From positions 781,744 to 845,743 of the forward strand of contig NZ_KK073769.1 of assembly GCF_000582685.1 (NCBI RefSeq): a stretch of DNA of 64,000 nucleotides, written 5' to 3'. Origin of the DNA: [Scytonema hofmanni] UTEX 2349 (GTDB lineage: Bacteria; Cyanobacteriota; Cyanobacteriia; Cyanobacteriales; Nostocaceae). Shown here one piece after another: positions 25,593-33,828 of the stretch. Under the pieces are notes generated by a model. The model worked only from the letters and a program-made list of their open reading frames with translations, was not told the DNA's origin and ran no database searches. Position numbers and translations under genes: made by a program. Within the stretch, counting starts at the first letter, position 1; each line of letters starts with the position of its first letter.

Positions 25593-26165
25593 TAAAGCCA
25601 AATCTACCTGTTTTAACAATGCATCTTTAGTAGAGTTATTATCTAATATAATGTCAGCACGCGCTGCTTTTTCGGTAATTGGCATTTGACTGTGAATTCT
25701 GGCTTGTGCTTGTTCTAAAGTTAAATTATTCCGCTGCATCAATCTTGCTAATTGTTGTTCTTCCGAACAGCTTACTACCCAAATTTCTGTAACTAAATTT
25801 GTCATTTGCGCTTCAAATAGTAAAGGGACAACAAATACCAGTAGAGACGCGAAATTTCGCGTCTCTACAATCAAGCGATCGCGGACGTAAGGATGAATCA
25901 AATTTTCTACCCAACTGCGTTCTGCTTGATTAGTAAAGATAATTTCGCCTAATTTTGGACGGTTGAGGCTATTATCGGCAAGTAAAATTTGTTCACCGTA
26001 ACGTTGAGCGATCGCTTGCAGAATTGGCGAATTTATAGATACTGCATCTCTAGCATATATATCTGCATCGAAAATTGGCAAACTATAAGCTGTAGCTAAA
26101 TAATTTGCAACAGTACTTTTGCCTGTAGCGATACCTCCAGTTAAACCAATTATCCGTTTACTCAT
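25578..26165 (-). CDS. coaE: dephospho-CoA kinase
   Basis: 195 residues from MSKRIIGLTGGIATGKST, chosen because it places the P-loop (GLTGGIATGKS) at the usual distance; an in-frame ATG at 26186 adds seven residues. It phosphorylates dephospho-CoA, the final step of coenzyme A synthesis, in the cytosol. IFDADIYARDA and PLLFEAQMTNLVTEIWVV are typical. Residues VETRNFASL are encoded by a GTAGAGACG-type hairpin repeat (25841..25868) retained in frame before the LVFVVPLLFEA strand. It is preceded on the same strand by hemD (33-base gap). Confidence 0.93.
   Translation of the reverse strand: MSKRIIGLTGGIATGKSTVANYLATAYSLPIFDADIYARDAVSINSPILQAIAQRYGEQILLADNSLNRPKLGEIIFTNQAERSWVENLIHPYVRDRLIVETRNFASLLVFVVPLLFEAQMTNLVTEIWVVSCSEEQQLARLMQRNNLTLEQAQARIHSQMPITEKAARADIILDNNSTKDALLKQVDLALLRLS
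25841..25868. repeat. GTAGAGACG hairpin inside coaE
   Basis: The palindrome GTAGAGACGCGAAA followed by TTTCGCGTCTCTAC lies within the coaE reading frame without disrupting it. Confidence 0.85.
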
Positions 26166-26197
26166 TTGACAACCAACAACTAACAACCAACCACTAA

Positions 26198-27010
26198 CTA
26201 CTTACTATCCACCCATTTTATCAATGCTTGCGTTAATCCTTCTAAAGTATGTTCTTCAGCTTCTACATCGACACGTCCAAGTAAAGAACGGCAATCTTTA
26301 GAGGTTTGAGGACCAATAGAAGCAATACAAATCCCTTCTAAATAATTTATTGTTGATTCTGAAAATAGTTTTGTTGTCATTTTATGAAAGCATTGTACAG
26401 TTTTAGAACTAGCAAAAGTAATAATATCCAAGCTTTTATTTTGTAACGCTAATTCTGCCGCTGGTGGGATGCTATTTGGACAGCAAGATTGATATGCGGC
26501 AACTTCTGTTACCTCTGCACCTTTTGCGGTGAATTCTTTCACTAAAACTTCTCTTCCACCGCTTTCAACTCTGGGAAATAATATTCTTTTTCCAGACAGT
26601 TCTTCGGGAAAGTTTACTATTAAGGAATCTGCAATAAAATTGGGGGGAATAAAGTCTGGTTGCAAACTTTTTTGTTTAAGACTTTGAGCGGTTTTTTCAC
26701 CGACAACGGCAATTTTGATTTTAGCTAAAGCACCGTTATTTATATTTTGTGTGTTCAGCCTTTCAAAAAAGTAGTCTATGGCATTGGTGGAAGTGAGAAT
26801 TAACCAATGAAAATCGGATAAATGCGCGATCGCATTATCTAAACCTGACCAACTCGAAGGGGAAACTATTTCTAATGTTGGCATTTCAATCACAGTAGCA
26901 CCAACTTCAGTCAGGCGATCGCTAAATTGACTCGATTGTCCAACTGAACGTGTAACTAAGATTGTTTTATCGAGGAGGGAGAGAGATGAGGAGGGGGGAA
27001 TATTGTTCAC
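26198..27010 (-). CDS. hemD: uroporphyrinogen-III synthase
   Basis: 270 residues. The start LDKTILVTRSVGQSSQFSDR, then WLILTSTNAIDYFFERL, KIAVVGEKTAQSLKQ, LFPRVESGGREVL and TFASSKTVQCF follow the HemD layout. The enzyme cyclises hydroxymethylbilane to uroporphyrinogen III, the branch-point precursor of heme, chlorophyll, siroheme and cobalamin. It lies between cobA (24 bases upstream) and coaE on the same strand; the cobA-hemD pair is functionally linked because CobA uses the HemD product. Confidence 0.92.
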   Translation of the reverse strand: MNNIPPSSSLSLLDKTILVTRSVGQSSQFSDRLTEVGATVIEMPTLEIVSPSSWSGLDNAIAHLSDFHWLILTSTNAIDYFFERLNTQNINNGALAKIKIAVVGEKTAQSLKQKSLQPDFIPPNFIADSLIVNFPEELSGKRILFPRVESGGREVLVKEFTAKGAEVTEVAAYQSCCPNSIPPAAELALQNKSLDIITFASSKTVQCFHKMTTKLFSESTINYLEGICIASIGPQTSKDCRSLLGRVDVEAEEHTLEGLTQALIKWVDSK

Positions 27011-27034
27011 GGTTTCTTTGTGCGGAGAATTGTC

Positions 27035-27772
27035 TTAGTCTATATTCTCAGATTGCAGGTATCTGCGTAAACCGACAACTTCCCCAATGACAATTACCAC
27101 TGGTGATAAAGACTCTCCAGCGGTTTCTTCGAGAATATTACCAAGTTGAGCGATGATAATTTTTTCTTGGGGAGTGCCTGCCCAACGGATAATGGCAATG
27201 GGTGTTAAATGCGATCGCCCATACCGCAGCAATTGATGTACAATTTCAGGTAGATTTCGCCCTCCCATCAAAATTACCAGGGTTTCTAAATGTGATAGCG
27301 ATTCCCAATCTAAAGCTTCTGGTTCATGGGCTGTGAATACTGCAAAACATCGACTTAAAACTGGATCTGTCAGGGGAATTCCTGCAAGTAACGGTGCTGC
27401 TAAAGCTGAGGAAATTCCTGGTACTACTTCAAACTGACAATCTGCTTTTTTTAAAGCTTCAATTTCTGAAGTACAGCGTCCAAAAATAAATGGATCGCCT
27501 GATTTTAAGCGTACAACTTTTTGATTTTGCTGACAATGTTTGACGAGTAAGTTGTTAATTTCAACTTGGGATGTACTTGGTTTACCACCGCGTTTACCTA
27601 CATCTAATTTGAGACAATCAGATGGTACTAATTCTAATAATTGGGCATCTATTAAAGCGTCGTAAACTAAAACTTCTGCCTGAGCTAAGAGATGATAAGC
27701 TTTGACGGTGAGGTATGCTACATCTCCTAATCCTGCACCTACGAGGTAGACTTTACCTTTTTGTTTAGTCAT
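27035..27772 (-). CDS. cobA: uroporphyrinogen-III C-methyltransferase
   Basis: 245 residues from MTKQKGKVYLVGAGLGDVAY. An ATG at 27814 would add 14 residues, but part of that extension lies in a hairpin, so the shorter start is preferred. Tetrapyrrole methylase features: GAGLGDVAYLTVKAYHLL, VRLKSGDPFIFGR, VVPGISSALAAP and LVILMGGRNL. It adds two methyl groups from SAM to uroporphyrinogen III, giving precorrin-2 for siroheme or cobalamin. There is no fused CysG dehydrogenase domain. It is the first gene of the cobA-hemD-coaE run. Confidence 0.93.
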   Translation of the reverse strand: MTKQKGKVYLVGAGLGDVAYLTVKAYHLLAQAEVLVYDALIDAQLLELVPSDCLKLDVGKRGGKPSTSQVEINNLLVKHCQQNQKVVRLKSGDPFIFGRCTSEIEALKKADCQFEVVPGISSALAAPLLAGIPLTDPVLSRCFAVFTAHEPEALDWESLSHLETLVILMGGRNLPEIVHQLLRYGRSHLTPIAIIRWAGTPQEKIIIAQLGNILEETAGESLSPVVIVIGEVVGLRRYLQSENID

Positions 27773-27806
27773 GACTTCTGGAGGATTTGGAACGTGCTCT
27801 AATGTA

Positions 27807-27861
27807 GTAAGCACGGAGAGTGCTTAAAATCTAAGATTTGAGCACTCTCCGTGCTCATTAC
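27807..27861 (-). terminator. long hairpin between TPR gene and cobA
   Basis: A near-perfect inverted repeat: GTAAGCACGGAGAGTGCTTA with TGAGCACTCTCCGTGCTCAT around a short loop. It lies 14 bases after the TPR gene stop and in the leader of cobA on the same strand, so it may end the first transcript or act in the cobA leader. Confidence 0.55.
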
Positions 27862-27874
27862 GAATCAAGAAAGT

Positions 27875-28696
27875 TTAATTTATTTGTCTAGTGTTAATTT
27901 TTTGGAATAACTGATCAACTTTTTCAAGCATCTTGGAGTTTCTTTGTATTTGAAATAATTCTTTGGCTTTTTTCAAAGCAACGATCGCATCATCTAGCTG
28001 TTGTTGCCGTCCCAAAGTTACTGCTAAATTATAATAGGCGTAGCCATTTTTTGGATCGAGGCTGATGGCTTTTTTGTATTGAGCGATCGCTTCAGTTGGT
28101 TTACCTTGATCGTCTAGGGCATTTCCTAAACCGTTGTAAGCTTGTACATACTTGGGATCGAGACGAATTGTTTCTGTATATTCAGCGACTGCTTCTGTTA
28201 GCTTCTCTTGATCGTACAATGCTGACGCTAAGTTGTAATGAGCCGATACATATTTGGGATTAAGGCTAATTGCTTTTTGGTATTGAGCGATGGCATCATC
28301 TAACTTATTCAGTCTTGCTAAAGTCAAACCCAAATTAAAGTATGCTCCAGATTCTTTTGGTTCTAGGCTAATTGCTTTTTTGTATTGTGCGATCGCTTCA
28401 GTTGGTTTACCTTGATCGTCAAGAGTATTTCCCAAACCAATATAAGCTTTAGCAAAATTTGGTTGCAACTCGATTGCTTTCCTAAAAGCTGCTTCCGACC
28501 CTTTTAAATCTCCTTGTTTATAAAGATTTACACCTTCAGAGAAGCTTGCAACTGCGTTTTTGTTAAAAGGTGCTAGCGTATCCGATACGTTTGGTTTGTT
28601 TCCTTCGCCAACGCTGACAGTCACACCTAAGGCAGTATTAATATTTGTCAAACATAAGCCGATAATAGTTGCAGTCAGCAAATTTGTTTTCAGCAT
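27875..28696 (-). CDS. exported TPR protein
   Basis: 273 residues from MLKTNLLTATIIGLCLTNIN; an upstream in-frame ATG at 28714 adds six residues. The N-terminus looks like a signal peptide. From about residue 50 on there are six tetratricopeptide repeats; consecutive units such as AIAQYKKAISLEPKESGAYF are nearly identical, suggesting internal duplication. TPRs mediate protein contacts. A second TPR gene lies directly upstream (28751..29221). Function is otherwise unknown. Confidence 0.8.
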   Translation of the reverse strand: MLKTNLLTATIIGLCLTNINTALGVTVSVGEGNKPNVSDTLAPFNKNAVASFSEGVNLYKQGDLKGSEAAFRKAIELQPNFAKAYIGLGNTLDDQGKPTEAIAQYKKAISLEPKESGAYFNLGLTLARLNKLDDAIAQYQKAISLNPKYVSAHYNLASALYDQEKLTEAVAEYTETIRLDPKYVQAYNGLGNALDDQGKPTEAIAQYKKAISLDPKNGYAYYNLAVTLGRQQQLDDAIVALKKAKELFQIQRNSKMLEKVDQLFQKINTRQIN

Positions 28697-28750
28697 TTTT
28701 ACTAAAATATCCACATTTGGTTTAAATGCTTACTTTGTCTTTTACTAAAT

Positions 28751-29221
28751 CTATGATAATTTACTTGATCTAGCTGTCATTTTATCTAATAATTGAGTGA
28801 TTTTCTCAACTTTTTCGGTTTGTCGTTGTTTTTGCAATAATTCTTTAGCTAGTTGCAAGTTTTTTATCGCTTCCTCTCGCTTCTCTTGCTGCATGAGAAC
28901 ATTAGACAGACGCAAGTAAGCATCAGCATATTTGGGACTGCGATTAATCACTTCACCAAAGATTTCTGCTGCTGATTCTAAATTACCTTGTTGAGTTAAG
29001 ACATCTCCCAACAGCAAGCGCACCACATCATTAGTAGAGTTAATCGAAATTACTTTGCGAAAAACGGCTTCTGCACCTGGATAATCTTCTTTTTGATAAA
29101 GAGTTACTCCTTCTTGAAATAAATTTGAAGTAATCAAAGTTTTCGCAGAGAAATAAATCAAAAGGAATATAGCGAGGATGACTACAGCTATAGCAAAAAT
29201 TGTACTTAAGGGAATTTCTAA
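28751..29221 (-). CDS. membrane-anchored TPR protein
   Basis: 156 residues from MLEIPLSTIFAIAVVILAIF; an upstream start at 29248 would overlap the next gene and lies before the hydrophobic anchor. One membrane segment (residues 7-25) is followed by about three TPR-like repeats (EGVTLYQKEDYPGAEAVFRK, then GNLESAAEIFGEVINRSPKY). It has the same strand as, and a similar final helix (LQLAKELLQKQRQTEKVEKI) to, the protein at 27875..28696 (KKAKELFQIQRNSKMLEKV), so the two are paralogues. Confidence 0.75.
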   Translation of the reverse strand, partial: LEIPLSTIFAIAVVILAIFLLIYFSAKTLITSNLFQEGVTLYQKEDYPGAEAVFRKVISINSTNDVVRLLLGDVLTQQGNLESAAEIFGEVINRSPKYADAYLRLSNVLMQQEKREEAIKNLQLAKELLQKQRQTEKVEKITQLLDKMTARSSKLS

Positions 29222-29228
29222 CATGATT

Positions 29229-30161
29229 TTAAGCCAAAAGACAAGCAATAGGGAAAATCAGATATTCGACGAAAAAGAGCTTCCAGATGAATTGATAAAA
29301 TTTGGCGATCGCGCTTTTATCTTGCAAGTCTACTGACTTACTTTGAAACCACATTAAACCCAGCGCTGCAACATGAGTAATTACGGCAAAAACTGGATTA
29401 ACTTCTGCGACACGTAACAGACCTACTAAAATCATACTAACGTAGCAAACAGTTAACACCCAAAGAGCCAAATTAAATACAGATTTTTGACCGAGTTGGA
29501 GAGTGAAAGTACTGATATTGTAGAGGCGATCGCCTTCCATATCGGGGATATCTTTAAAAATAGCGATCGCAAAGCTAAACACCACAATAAACACCGTCAA
29601 AACCCACACGGTAGAGGGAATTCCTTGGTTTCGTTGCAACAGCCAATTAAAGTGCAAAAACAGCCCCAAATTTACAATAGCTCCGCGCACACTAAAAATA
29701 CACAAAGCCGCCCAAAAAGGAAACTGCTTTAAGCGAATTGGCGGTAAAGAATAAGCCGTCCCAATTCCCAAACTAATAGTTACTAACCCTAATAAAAATG
29801 GTCCCCCCAGCCACGCTATAACTAGTGCGAGAATCCCCGCAATACCTACAATTAATTGTCCAGTGCGGCGCGAAAATTCTCCCGCTGCTATTGGCAAATG
29901 AGGCTTATTAATTTTGTCAATTTCTACATCTTCTAATTGATTCAAGCCGACAATATAAACATTGCCACACAGACAAGCAATCCATGCTGCAAAAAGTTGA
30001 CCTAAACTAGGAAAAGAAGATGAGGTAGCGCTAGTAATTAAATACAAACCCAACACACTCAAAGTAGTGCCAATAATCGTATGTGGACGAGAAAATTTCC
30101 AAAAAGCATACAACCAGCCACCGAGAAAATTAAAAGACCCTTGTTTAGAAATATGACCCAT
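29229..30161 (-). CDS. hpt: homogentisate phytyltransferase
   Basis: 310 residues from MGHISKQGSFNFLGGWLYAF; an earlier ATG at 30236 lies in repeat DNA. UbiA-family prenyltransferase with about eight membrane segments. The two Mg-diphosphate motifs are NQLEDVEIDKINKPHLPIA (first) and DIPDMEGDRLYN (second). Start KFSRPHTIIGTTLSVLGLY is characteristic of homogentisate phytyltransferase, which joins homogentisate and phytyl diphosphate, the committed step of tocopherol synthesis in the inner membranes. The gene directly upstream on the same strand is a tocopherol methyltransferase, which supports the assignment. Confidence 0.9.
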   Translation of the reverse strand: MGHISKQGSFNFLGGWLYAFWKFSRPHTIIGTTLSVLGLYLITSATSSSFPSLGQLFAAWIACLCGNVYIVGLNQLEDVEIDKINKPHLPIAAGEFSRRTGQLIVGIAGILALVIAWLGGPFLLGLVTISLGIGTAYSLPPIRLKQFPFWAALCIFSVRGAIVNLGLFLHFNWLLQRNQGIPSTVWVLTVFIVVFSFAIAIFKDIPDMEGDRLYNISTFTLQLGQKSVFNLALWVLTVCYVSMILVGLLRVAEVNPVFAVITHVAALGLMWFQSKSVDLQDKSAIAKFYQFIWKLFFVEYLIFPIACLLA

Positions 30162-30231
30162 AATAATTTTTGATTCAAAAGACTTTGTTGGTTGATAGTT
30201 GATGGTTGATAGTTGATACCCACTAACCACT

Positions 30232-30262
30232 AACATTGTACAGACGCGATTAATCGCGTCTC
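30232..30262. repeat. hairpin TACAGACGCGATTAATCGCG
   Basis: AACATTGTACAGACGCGATT followed by AATCGCGTCTCC, the same sequence as the two copies in front of dnaG (50533, 50576). It lies between two tocopherol genes, flanked by GTTGATGGTTGATAGTTG-type short repeats. Confidence 0.75.
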
Positions 30263-30316
30263 CTAACCATCAACCACTATCTACTAACTACTATCCACTA
30301 TCCACTACCCATTCCC

Positions 30317-31159
30317 TCATTTATTTCCACATAACAACCCAAATCGAATTAAACCACGTTCATAACCACGACTCATTAACCCCAGGGATAGCGCTCCAAC
30401 AATAGTACTCCAACCCGATCGCAGTAATCCGAAAAATGCTTGGGGAGTGAACGCCGAATCAATAACTATATTCCAAAATGGGGCGACAGCAATAGACCAA
30501 TCAGCAGTGTGCATATTTTGTAATGGAAGTTTGCGAGCGATCGCTTCATACTCAGGCAAAGAAATCACATAAGGCAAACAATACACCCGGTAAATATCCT
30601 GCAAATGCTTTTGCTCATCTTCACTCAGCGGTGACTCATCAATCGGACGATGACACCAAGTCACCATAATCAAAGTTCCACCCGGTTTTAGCACCCGATA
30701 ACACTCTTGCATAAACTTGGCTTTATCTGGCATATGCTCGCCACTTTCTAGCGACCAAACCAAGTCAAAAGAATTGTCAGCAAAGGGCATTTCTTGAGCA
30801 TTTGCTACCTGGAAATGACATCTACCACTCAAACCAGCTTCTTGAGCGCGTTCCGTGGCTCTAGCAGCTTGCACGGGACTCAGAGTAATCCCTGTTGCCG
30901 AAGCATTAAACTTGTTTGCCAAGTACAGAGAACTACCACCAATTCCACAACCCACATCGAGGATATTCTCTGCTTGCTGCACTCCCGACCATTTGAGTAT
31001 TTCTTCGATTAAGTCTATTTGCGCTTGACGGCGGTCTTTTTTCAGCTTTCCATCTGCACCATAATAGCCGTGGTGCATATGTTCGCCCCAAATTTCTTCC
31101 CACAGACCGGAGGAAGCATCGTAAAACTGCTGAATTTGTTGGTAAAGTGTTGTACTCAT
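30317..31159 (-). CDS. tocopherol O-methyltransferase
   Basis: 280 residues from MSTTLYQQIQQFYDASSGLW; an ATG 15 bases earlier lies in repeat DNA. SAM methyltransferase with motif I ILDVGCGIGGSSLYLA, the segment HMHHGYYGADG, and SLESGEHMPDKAKFMQECYR. This matches cyanobacterial gamma-tocopherol methyltransferase (Synechocystis slr0089 type), the last step to alpha-tocopherol. A related methylbenzoquinol methyltransferase is the main alternative. It is shorter than slr0089 because it lacks an N-terminal extension. It is co-directional with hpt, 155 bases upstream. Confidence 0.82.
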   Translation of the reverse strand: MSTTLYQQIQQFYDASSGLWEEIWGEHMHHGYYGADGKLKKDRRQAQIDLIEEILKWSGVQQAENILDVGCGIGGSSLYLANKFNASATGITLSPVQAARATERAQEAGLSGRCHFQVANAQEMPFADNSFDLVWSLESGEHMPDKAKFMQECYRVLKPGGTLIMVTWCHRPIDESPLSEDEQKHLQDIYRVYCLPYVISLPEYEAIARKLPLQNMHTADWSIAVAPFWNIVIDSAFTPQAFFGLLRSGWSTIVGALSLGLMSRGYERGLIRFGLLCGNK

Positions 31160-31354
31160 GAATTTATTGGGCATTGGGCATTGGGCAATTGAAGAGGGGA
31201 AAAGGGGAAAGGGGAAATGCCCTAATCCCTAATCAAACATATTGGTAGGCTACCATGTGTGTTTTTAATTAAATAAGGGTATTTTTGTTTTCAGGGAGGG
31301 TCAGCCCTATTTATCCATGTTGTAAAAATTTAAATTTATAAATCTTACCTTGAT

Positions 31355-32689
31355 ATGACTGTTGCTCGCACAATTTGTTTGGGATTTCTGGCTGTAATTG
31401 CCGTGGGAACGATTTTACTGATGATGCCTTTTTCTACCAGCAATGGTACGTGGAATGACTTAATTGTGGCATTATTTACTTCCACATCCGCAGTTTGCGT
31501 TACAGGTTTATCAGTAGTTGATCCTGGTACTTATTTTTCCTTTTGGGGACAGTTGTTTATTGCTTTACTAGCTCAAATTGGCGGGTTAGGCTACATGACA
31601 ACCACAACTTTTCTGATTTTGCTAATTGGGCGTAAGTTTGATTTGCGACATAAAATGGCGATTCAACAAGCTTTAGACCGACCGGGAATGAGTGGTAGTA
31701 CGCAAGTTATTCGCTCAATCATTGCTACAACTTTGATTTTTGAAATTACTGGGGCATTTTTACTTTTACCAGCTTTTGTTCCCAAGTATGGATGGAGTCA
31801 AGGACTTTGGTTAGCGATTTTTCATAGTATAAATGCTTGGAATAATGCCGGTTTTAGTTTGTTTAAAGATAACTTGATTGGGTATCAGTCATCTTTTTTA
31901 GTAGTCTTTACCATCACAGGCTTGATTATCTTTGGCGGAATTGGTTATCAAGTAATTTTAGAAATGTATATTTGGTTAAGCGATCGCCTGAGTAAAAAAA
32001 CAGAAAGATTAGTATTATCCTTAGATTTTAAAGTTGCTACAATCACCACAATCATACTTTTAATCTTAGGAACTATTGTATTCTTGGCTATAGAAATCAG
32101 AAATCCTCAAACCTTTGGTAATCTCAGTTTTCGCACCCAATTATTAGTTGCTTGGTTTCAATCAGTTACACCTCGAACGGCTGGGTTTAACACTATTGAT
32201 ATTGGCAAGATGACAAATGCTGGTTTGTTTATTACGATTGCATTGATGTTTATTGGTGCAAGTCCGGGTGGTACGGGAGGGGGAATTAAAACAACAACTT
32301 TGCGAGTTCTTACTAGTTGTACAAAAACCATTCTTCAAGGAAAAGAAGAAGTTTTATTATACGATCGTAAAATAGCAACATCTTTAATTTTCAAAGCAGT
32401 CGGTGTGTTAATAGGTTCAATAATAACCGTTATTATTTCTACACTTTTAATTAGCATCACCGATCCAAAATTGGATTTTATTCAGATTTTATTTGAAGTG
32501 GTGTCAGCGTTTGCTACAGTTGGTCTGTCTACAGGAATCACCGCAAATATAACTATACCTGCAAAGCTCATTTTAATTATTACAATGTATATTGGAAGAG
32601 TCGGTGTTTTACTACTAATGTCAGCTTTATTAGGAGACCCCCGTCCCAGCAGAATTCACTATCCCGAAGAAAATTTACTCGTGGGCTAG
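31355..32689 (+). CDS. ktrB: K+ uptake channel subunit KtrB (TrkH family)
   Basis: 444 residues with about eight membrane segments and four K+ selectivity loops: STSAVCVTGLSVVDPG, WNNAGFSLF, SVTPRTAGFNTID and ATVGLSTGI. The start MTVARTICLGFLAVIAVGTI is typical. KtrB is the ion-conducting subunit of the cyanobacterial Na+-dependent K+ uptake system in the cytoplasmic membrane, important after hyperosmotic shock. The regulatory subunit KtrA is the next gene on the same strand, separated by a MITE of family B. Confidence 0.93.
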   Translation: MTVARTICLGFLAVIAVGTILLMMPFSTSNGTWNDLIVALFTSTSAVCVTGLSVVDPGTYFSFWGQLFIALLAQIGGLGYMTTTTFLILLIGRKFDLRHKMAIQQALDRPGMSGSTQVIRSIIATTLIFEITGAFLLLPAFVPKYGWSQGLWLAIFHSINAWNNAGFSLFKDNLIGYQSSFLVVFTITGLIIFGGIGYQVILEMYIWLSDRLSKKTERLVLSLDFKVATITTIILLILGTIVFLAIEIRNPQTFGNLSFRTQLLVAWFQSVTPRTAGFNTIDIGKMTNAGLFITIALMFIGASPGGTGGGIKTTTLRVLTSCTKTILQGKEEVLLYDRKIATSLIFKAVGVLIGSIITVIISTLLISITDPKLDFIQILFEVVSAFATVGLSTGITANITIPAKLILIITMYIGRVGVLLLMSALLGDPRPSRIHYPEENLLVG

Positions 32690-32714
32690 TTAGAAAAATC
32701 AGGAGAATAAATAA

Positions 32715-32827
32715 TAGACATCTCCATAAATTAAATATGCGTCATCCAGGACCCTTGTAGAGACGCGAAATTGAACTTGGTCTCGCTTCGCTAACGCGTC
32801 TCTACATTCTTTTTCACCAGATGTCTA
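32715..32827. mobile_element. MITE family B, copy 3
   Basis: TAGACATCTCC to AGATGTCTA, including GCGTCATCCAGGACCCTTGT and a long GTAGAGACGCG hairpin (32757..32805). It sits between ktrB and ktrA and interrupts the likely operon without touching either frame. Confidence 0.7.
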
Positions 32828-32964
32828 ATAACTAATGACTAATTAAATATATGTATACCAACTGATAAAATGTAACTTATTAGGCAATAAATAAAAATGT
32901 TCAACTTTTTCGGTAGAACTATTTATTGTCTTAGATATAGACAGGGAAAATAAGGAAAACATCT

Positions 32965-33660
32965 GTGAATCTGTCATCGTTAGGTTTTTTTCGCAGTCTA
33001 CGTCACGATAACCGCCAATTTGCCGTAATTGGCTTAGGTCGCTTTGGTCGCTCAGTATGTTCCACACTACATAAACTAGGCTACCAAGTACTGGCAACAG
33101 ATATTAATGAAAAGCGGGTATCCGATGCATTGACAGAGCAACTAGTTGGTCATGCTTTGCAGTTAGACTCAACGGAACCCGCAGCACTGAAAGAAGCTGG
33201 AATTTTTGAATTTGATACGGTAATTGTCGCAATAGGAAACTACGTTCAAGAAAGTATTATCACCACACTGAACGTCAAGGAGGGTGGTGTACCTCACGTA
33301 GTTGCTAAAGCCTCTAGTGAAGTTCACTGCAAGCTGTTGCGACGTGTGGGGGCAGATCATGTTGTATTTCCGGAGTTTGAAGCAGGTTCTGCGCTAGCGC
33401 GATCGCTCACCAAGCCTTCAATCTTAGATCGATTTGACCTTGACCCAGATAACAGCATTGTCGAAATTATTGTACCTGATGAATTTGATGGTAAAACTAT
33501 TGCCGAACTTCAACTTCGTAACCGCTATGGGTTAAATTTGCTGGCAATGAGTCACAATGGTAAATTTATCATTAATCCTGACCCAAGTAAGCATCTAGAG
33601 CGCGGTTCAGCAATAGTAGTTATTGGCTGCAACAAAGATATTAATCGTTTGCCAATTTAA
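32965..33660 (+). CDS. ktrA: K+ uptake regulatory subunit KtrA (TrkA family)
   Basis: 231 residues with a GTG start (GTGAATCTGTCATCG), the only one that keeps the complete Rossmann fold. RCK N domain: QFAVIGLGRFGRSVCSTL, with LATDINEKRV; then VVAKASSEVHCKLLRRVGA. The TrkA-C domain follows (about 145-231; VEIIVPDEFDGKTIAELQL). KtrA forms a cytosolic octameric nucleotide-binding ring (ATP/ADP) that gates KtrB. The gene follows ktrB after 275 bases that include a MITE. Confidence 0.92.
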   Translation: MNLSSLGFFRSLRHDNRQFAVIGLGRFGRSVCSTLHKLGYQVLATDINEKRVSDALTEQLVGHALQLDSTEPAALKEAGIFEFDTVIVAIGNYVQESIITTLNVKEGGVPHVVAKASSEVHCKLLRRVGADHVVFPEFEAGSALARSLTKPSILDRFDLDPDNSIVEIIVPDEFDGKTIAELQLRNRYGLNLLAMSHNGKFIINPDPSKHLERGSAIVVIGCNKDINRLPI

Positions 33661-33672
33661 AAAATGGGAATA

Positions 33673-33749
33673 GGGCATTGGGCATTGGGCATTGGGCATT
33701 GGGCATTGGGCATTGGGCATTGGGCATTGGGCATTGGGCATTGGGCATT
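33673..33749. repeat. 11 perfect tandem copies of GGGCATT
   Basis: Eleven uninterrupted 7-bp units starting 13 bases after the ktrA stop, followed by a variant unit GGGAATT. A frame through it (residues GIGHWAL repeated) is an artefact. Related shorter runs lie at 14050, 31170 and 35030..35150. Confidence 0.95.
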
Positions 33750-33828
33750 GGGAATTAAAGAGGCTCGATTTTTGATGCGCGTTCTATATCTAATAGCATT
33801 CTTTCCATGCCCCATGCCCCATTACCTA

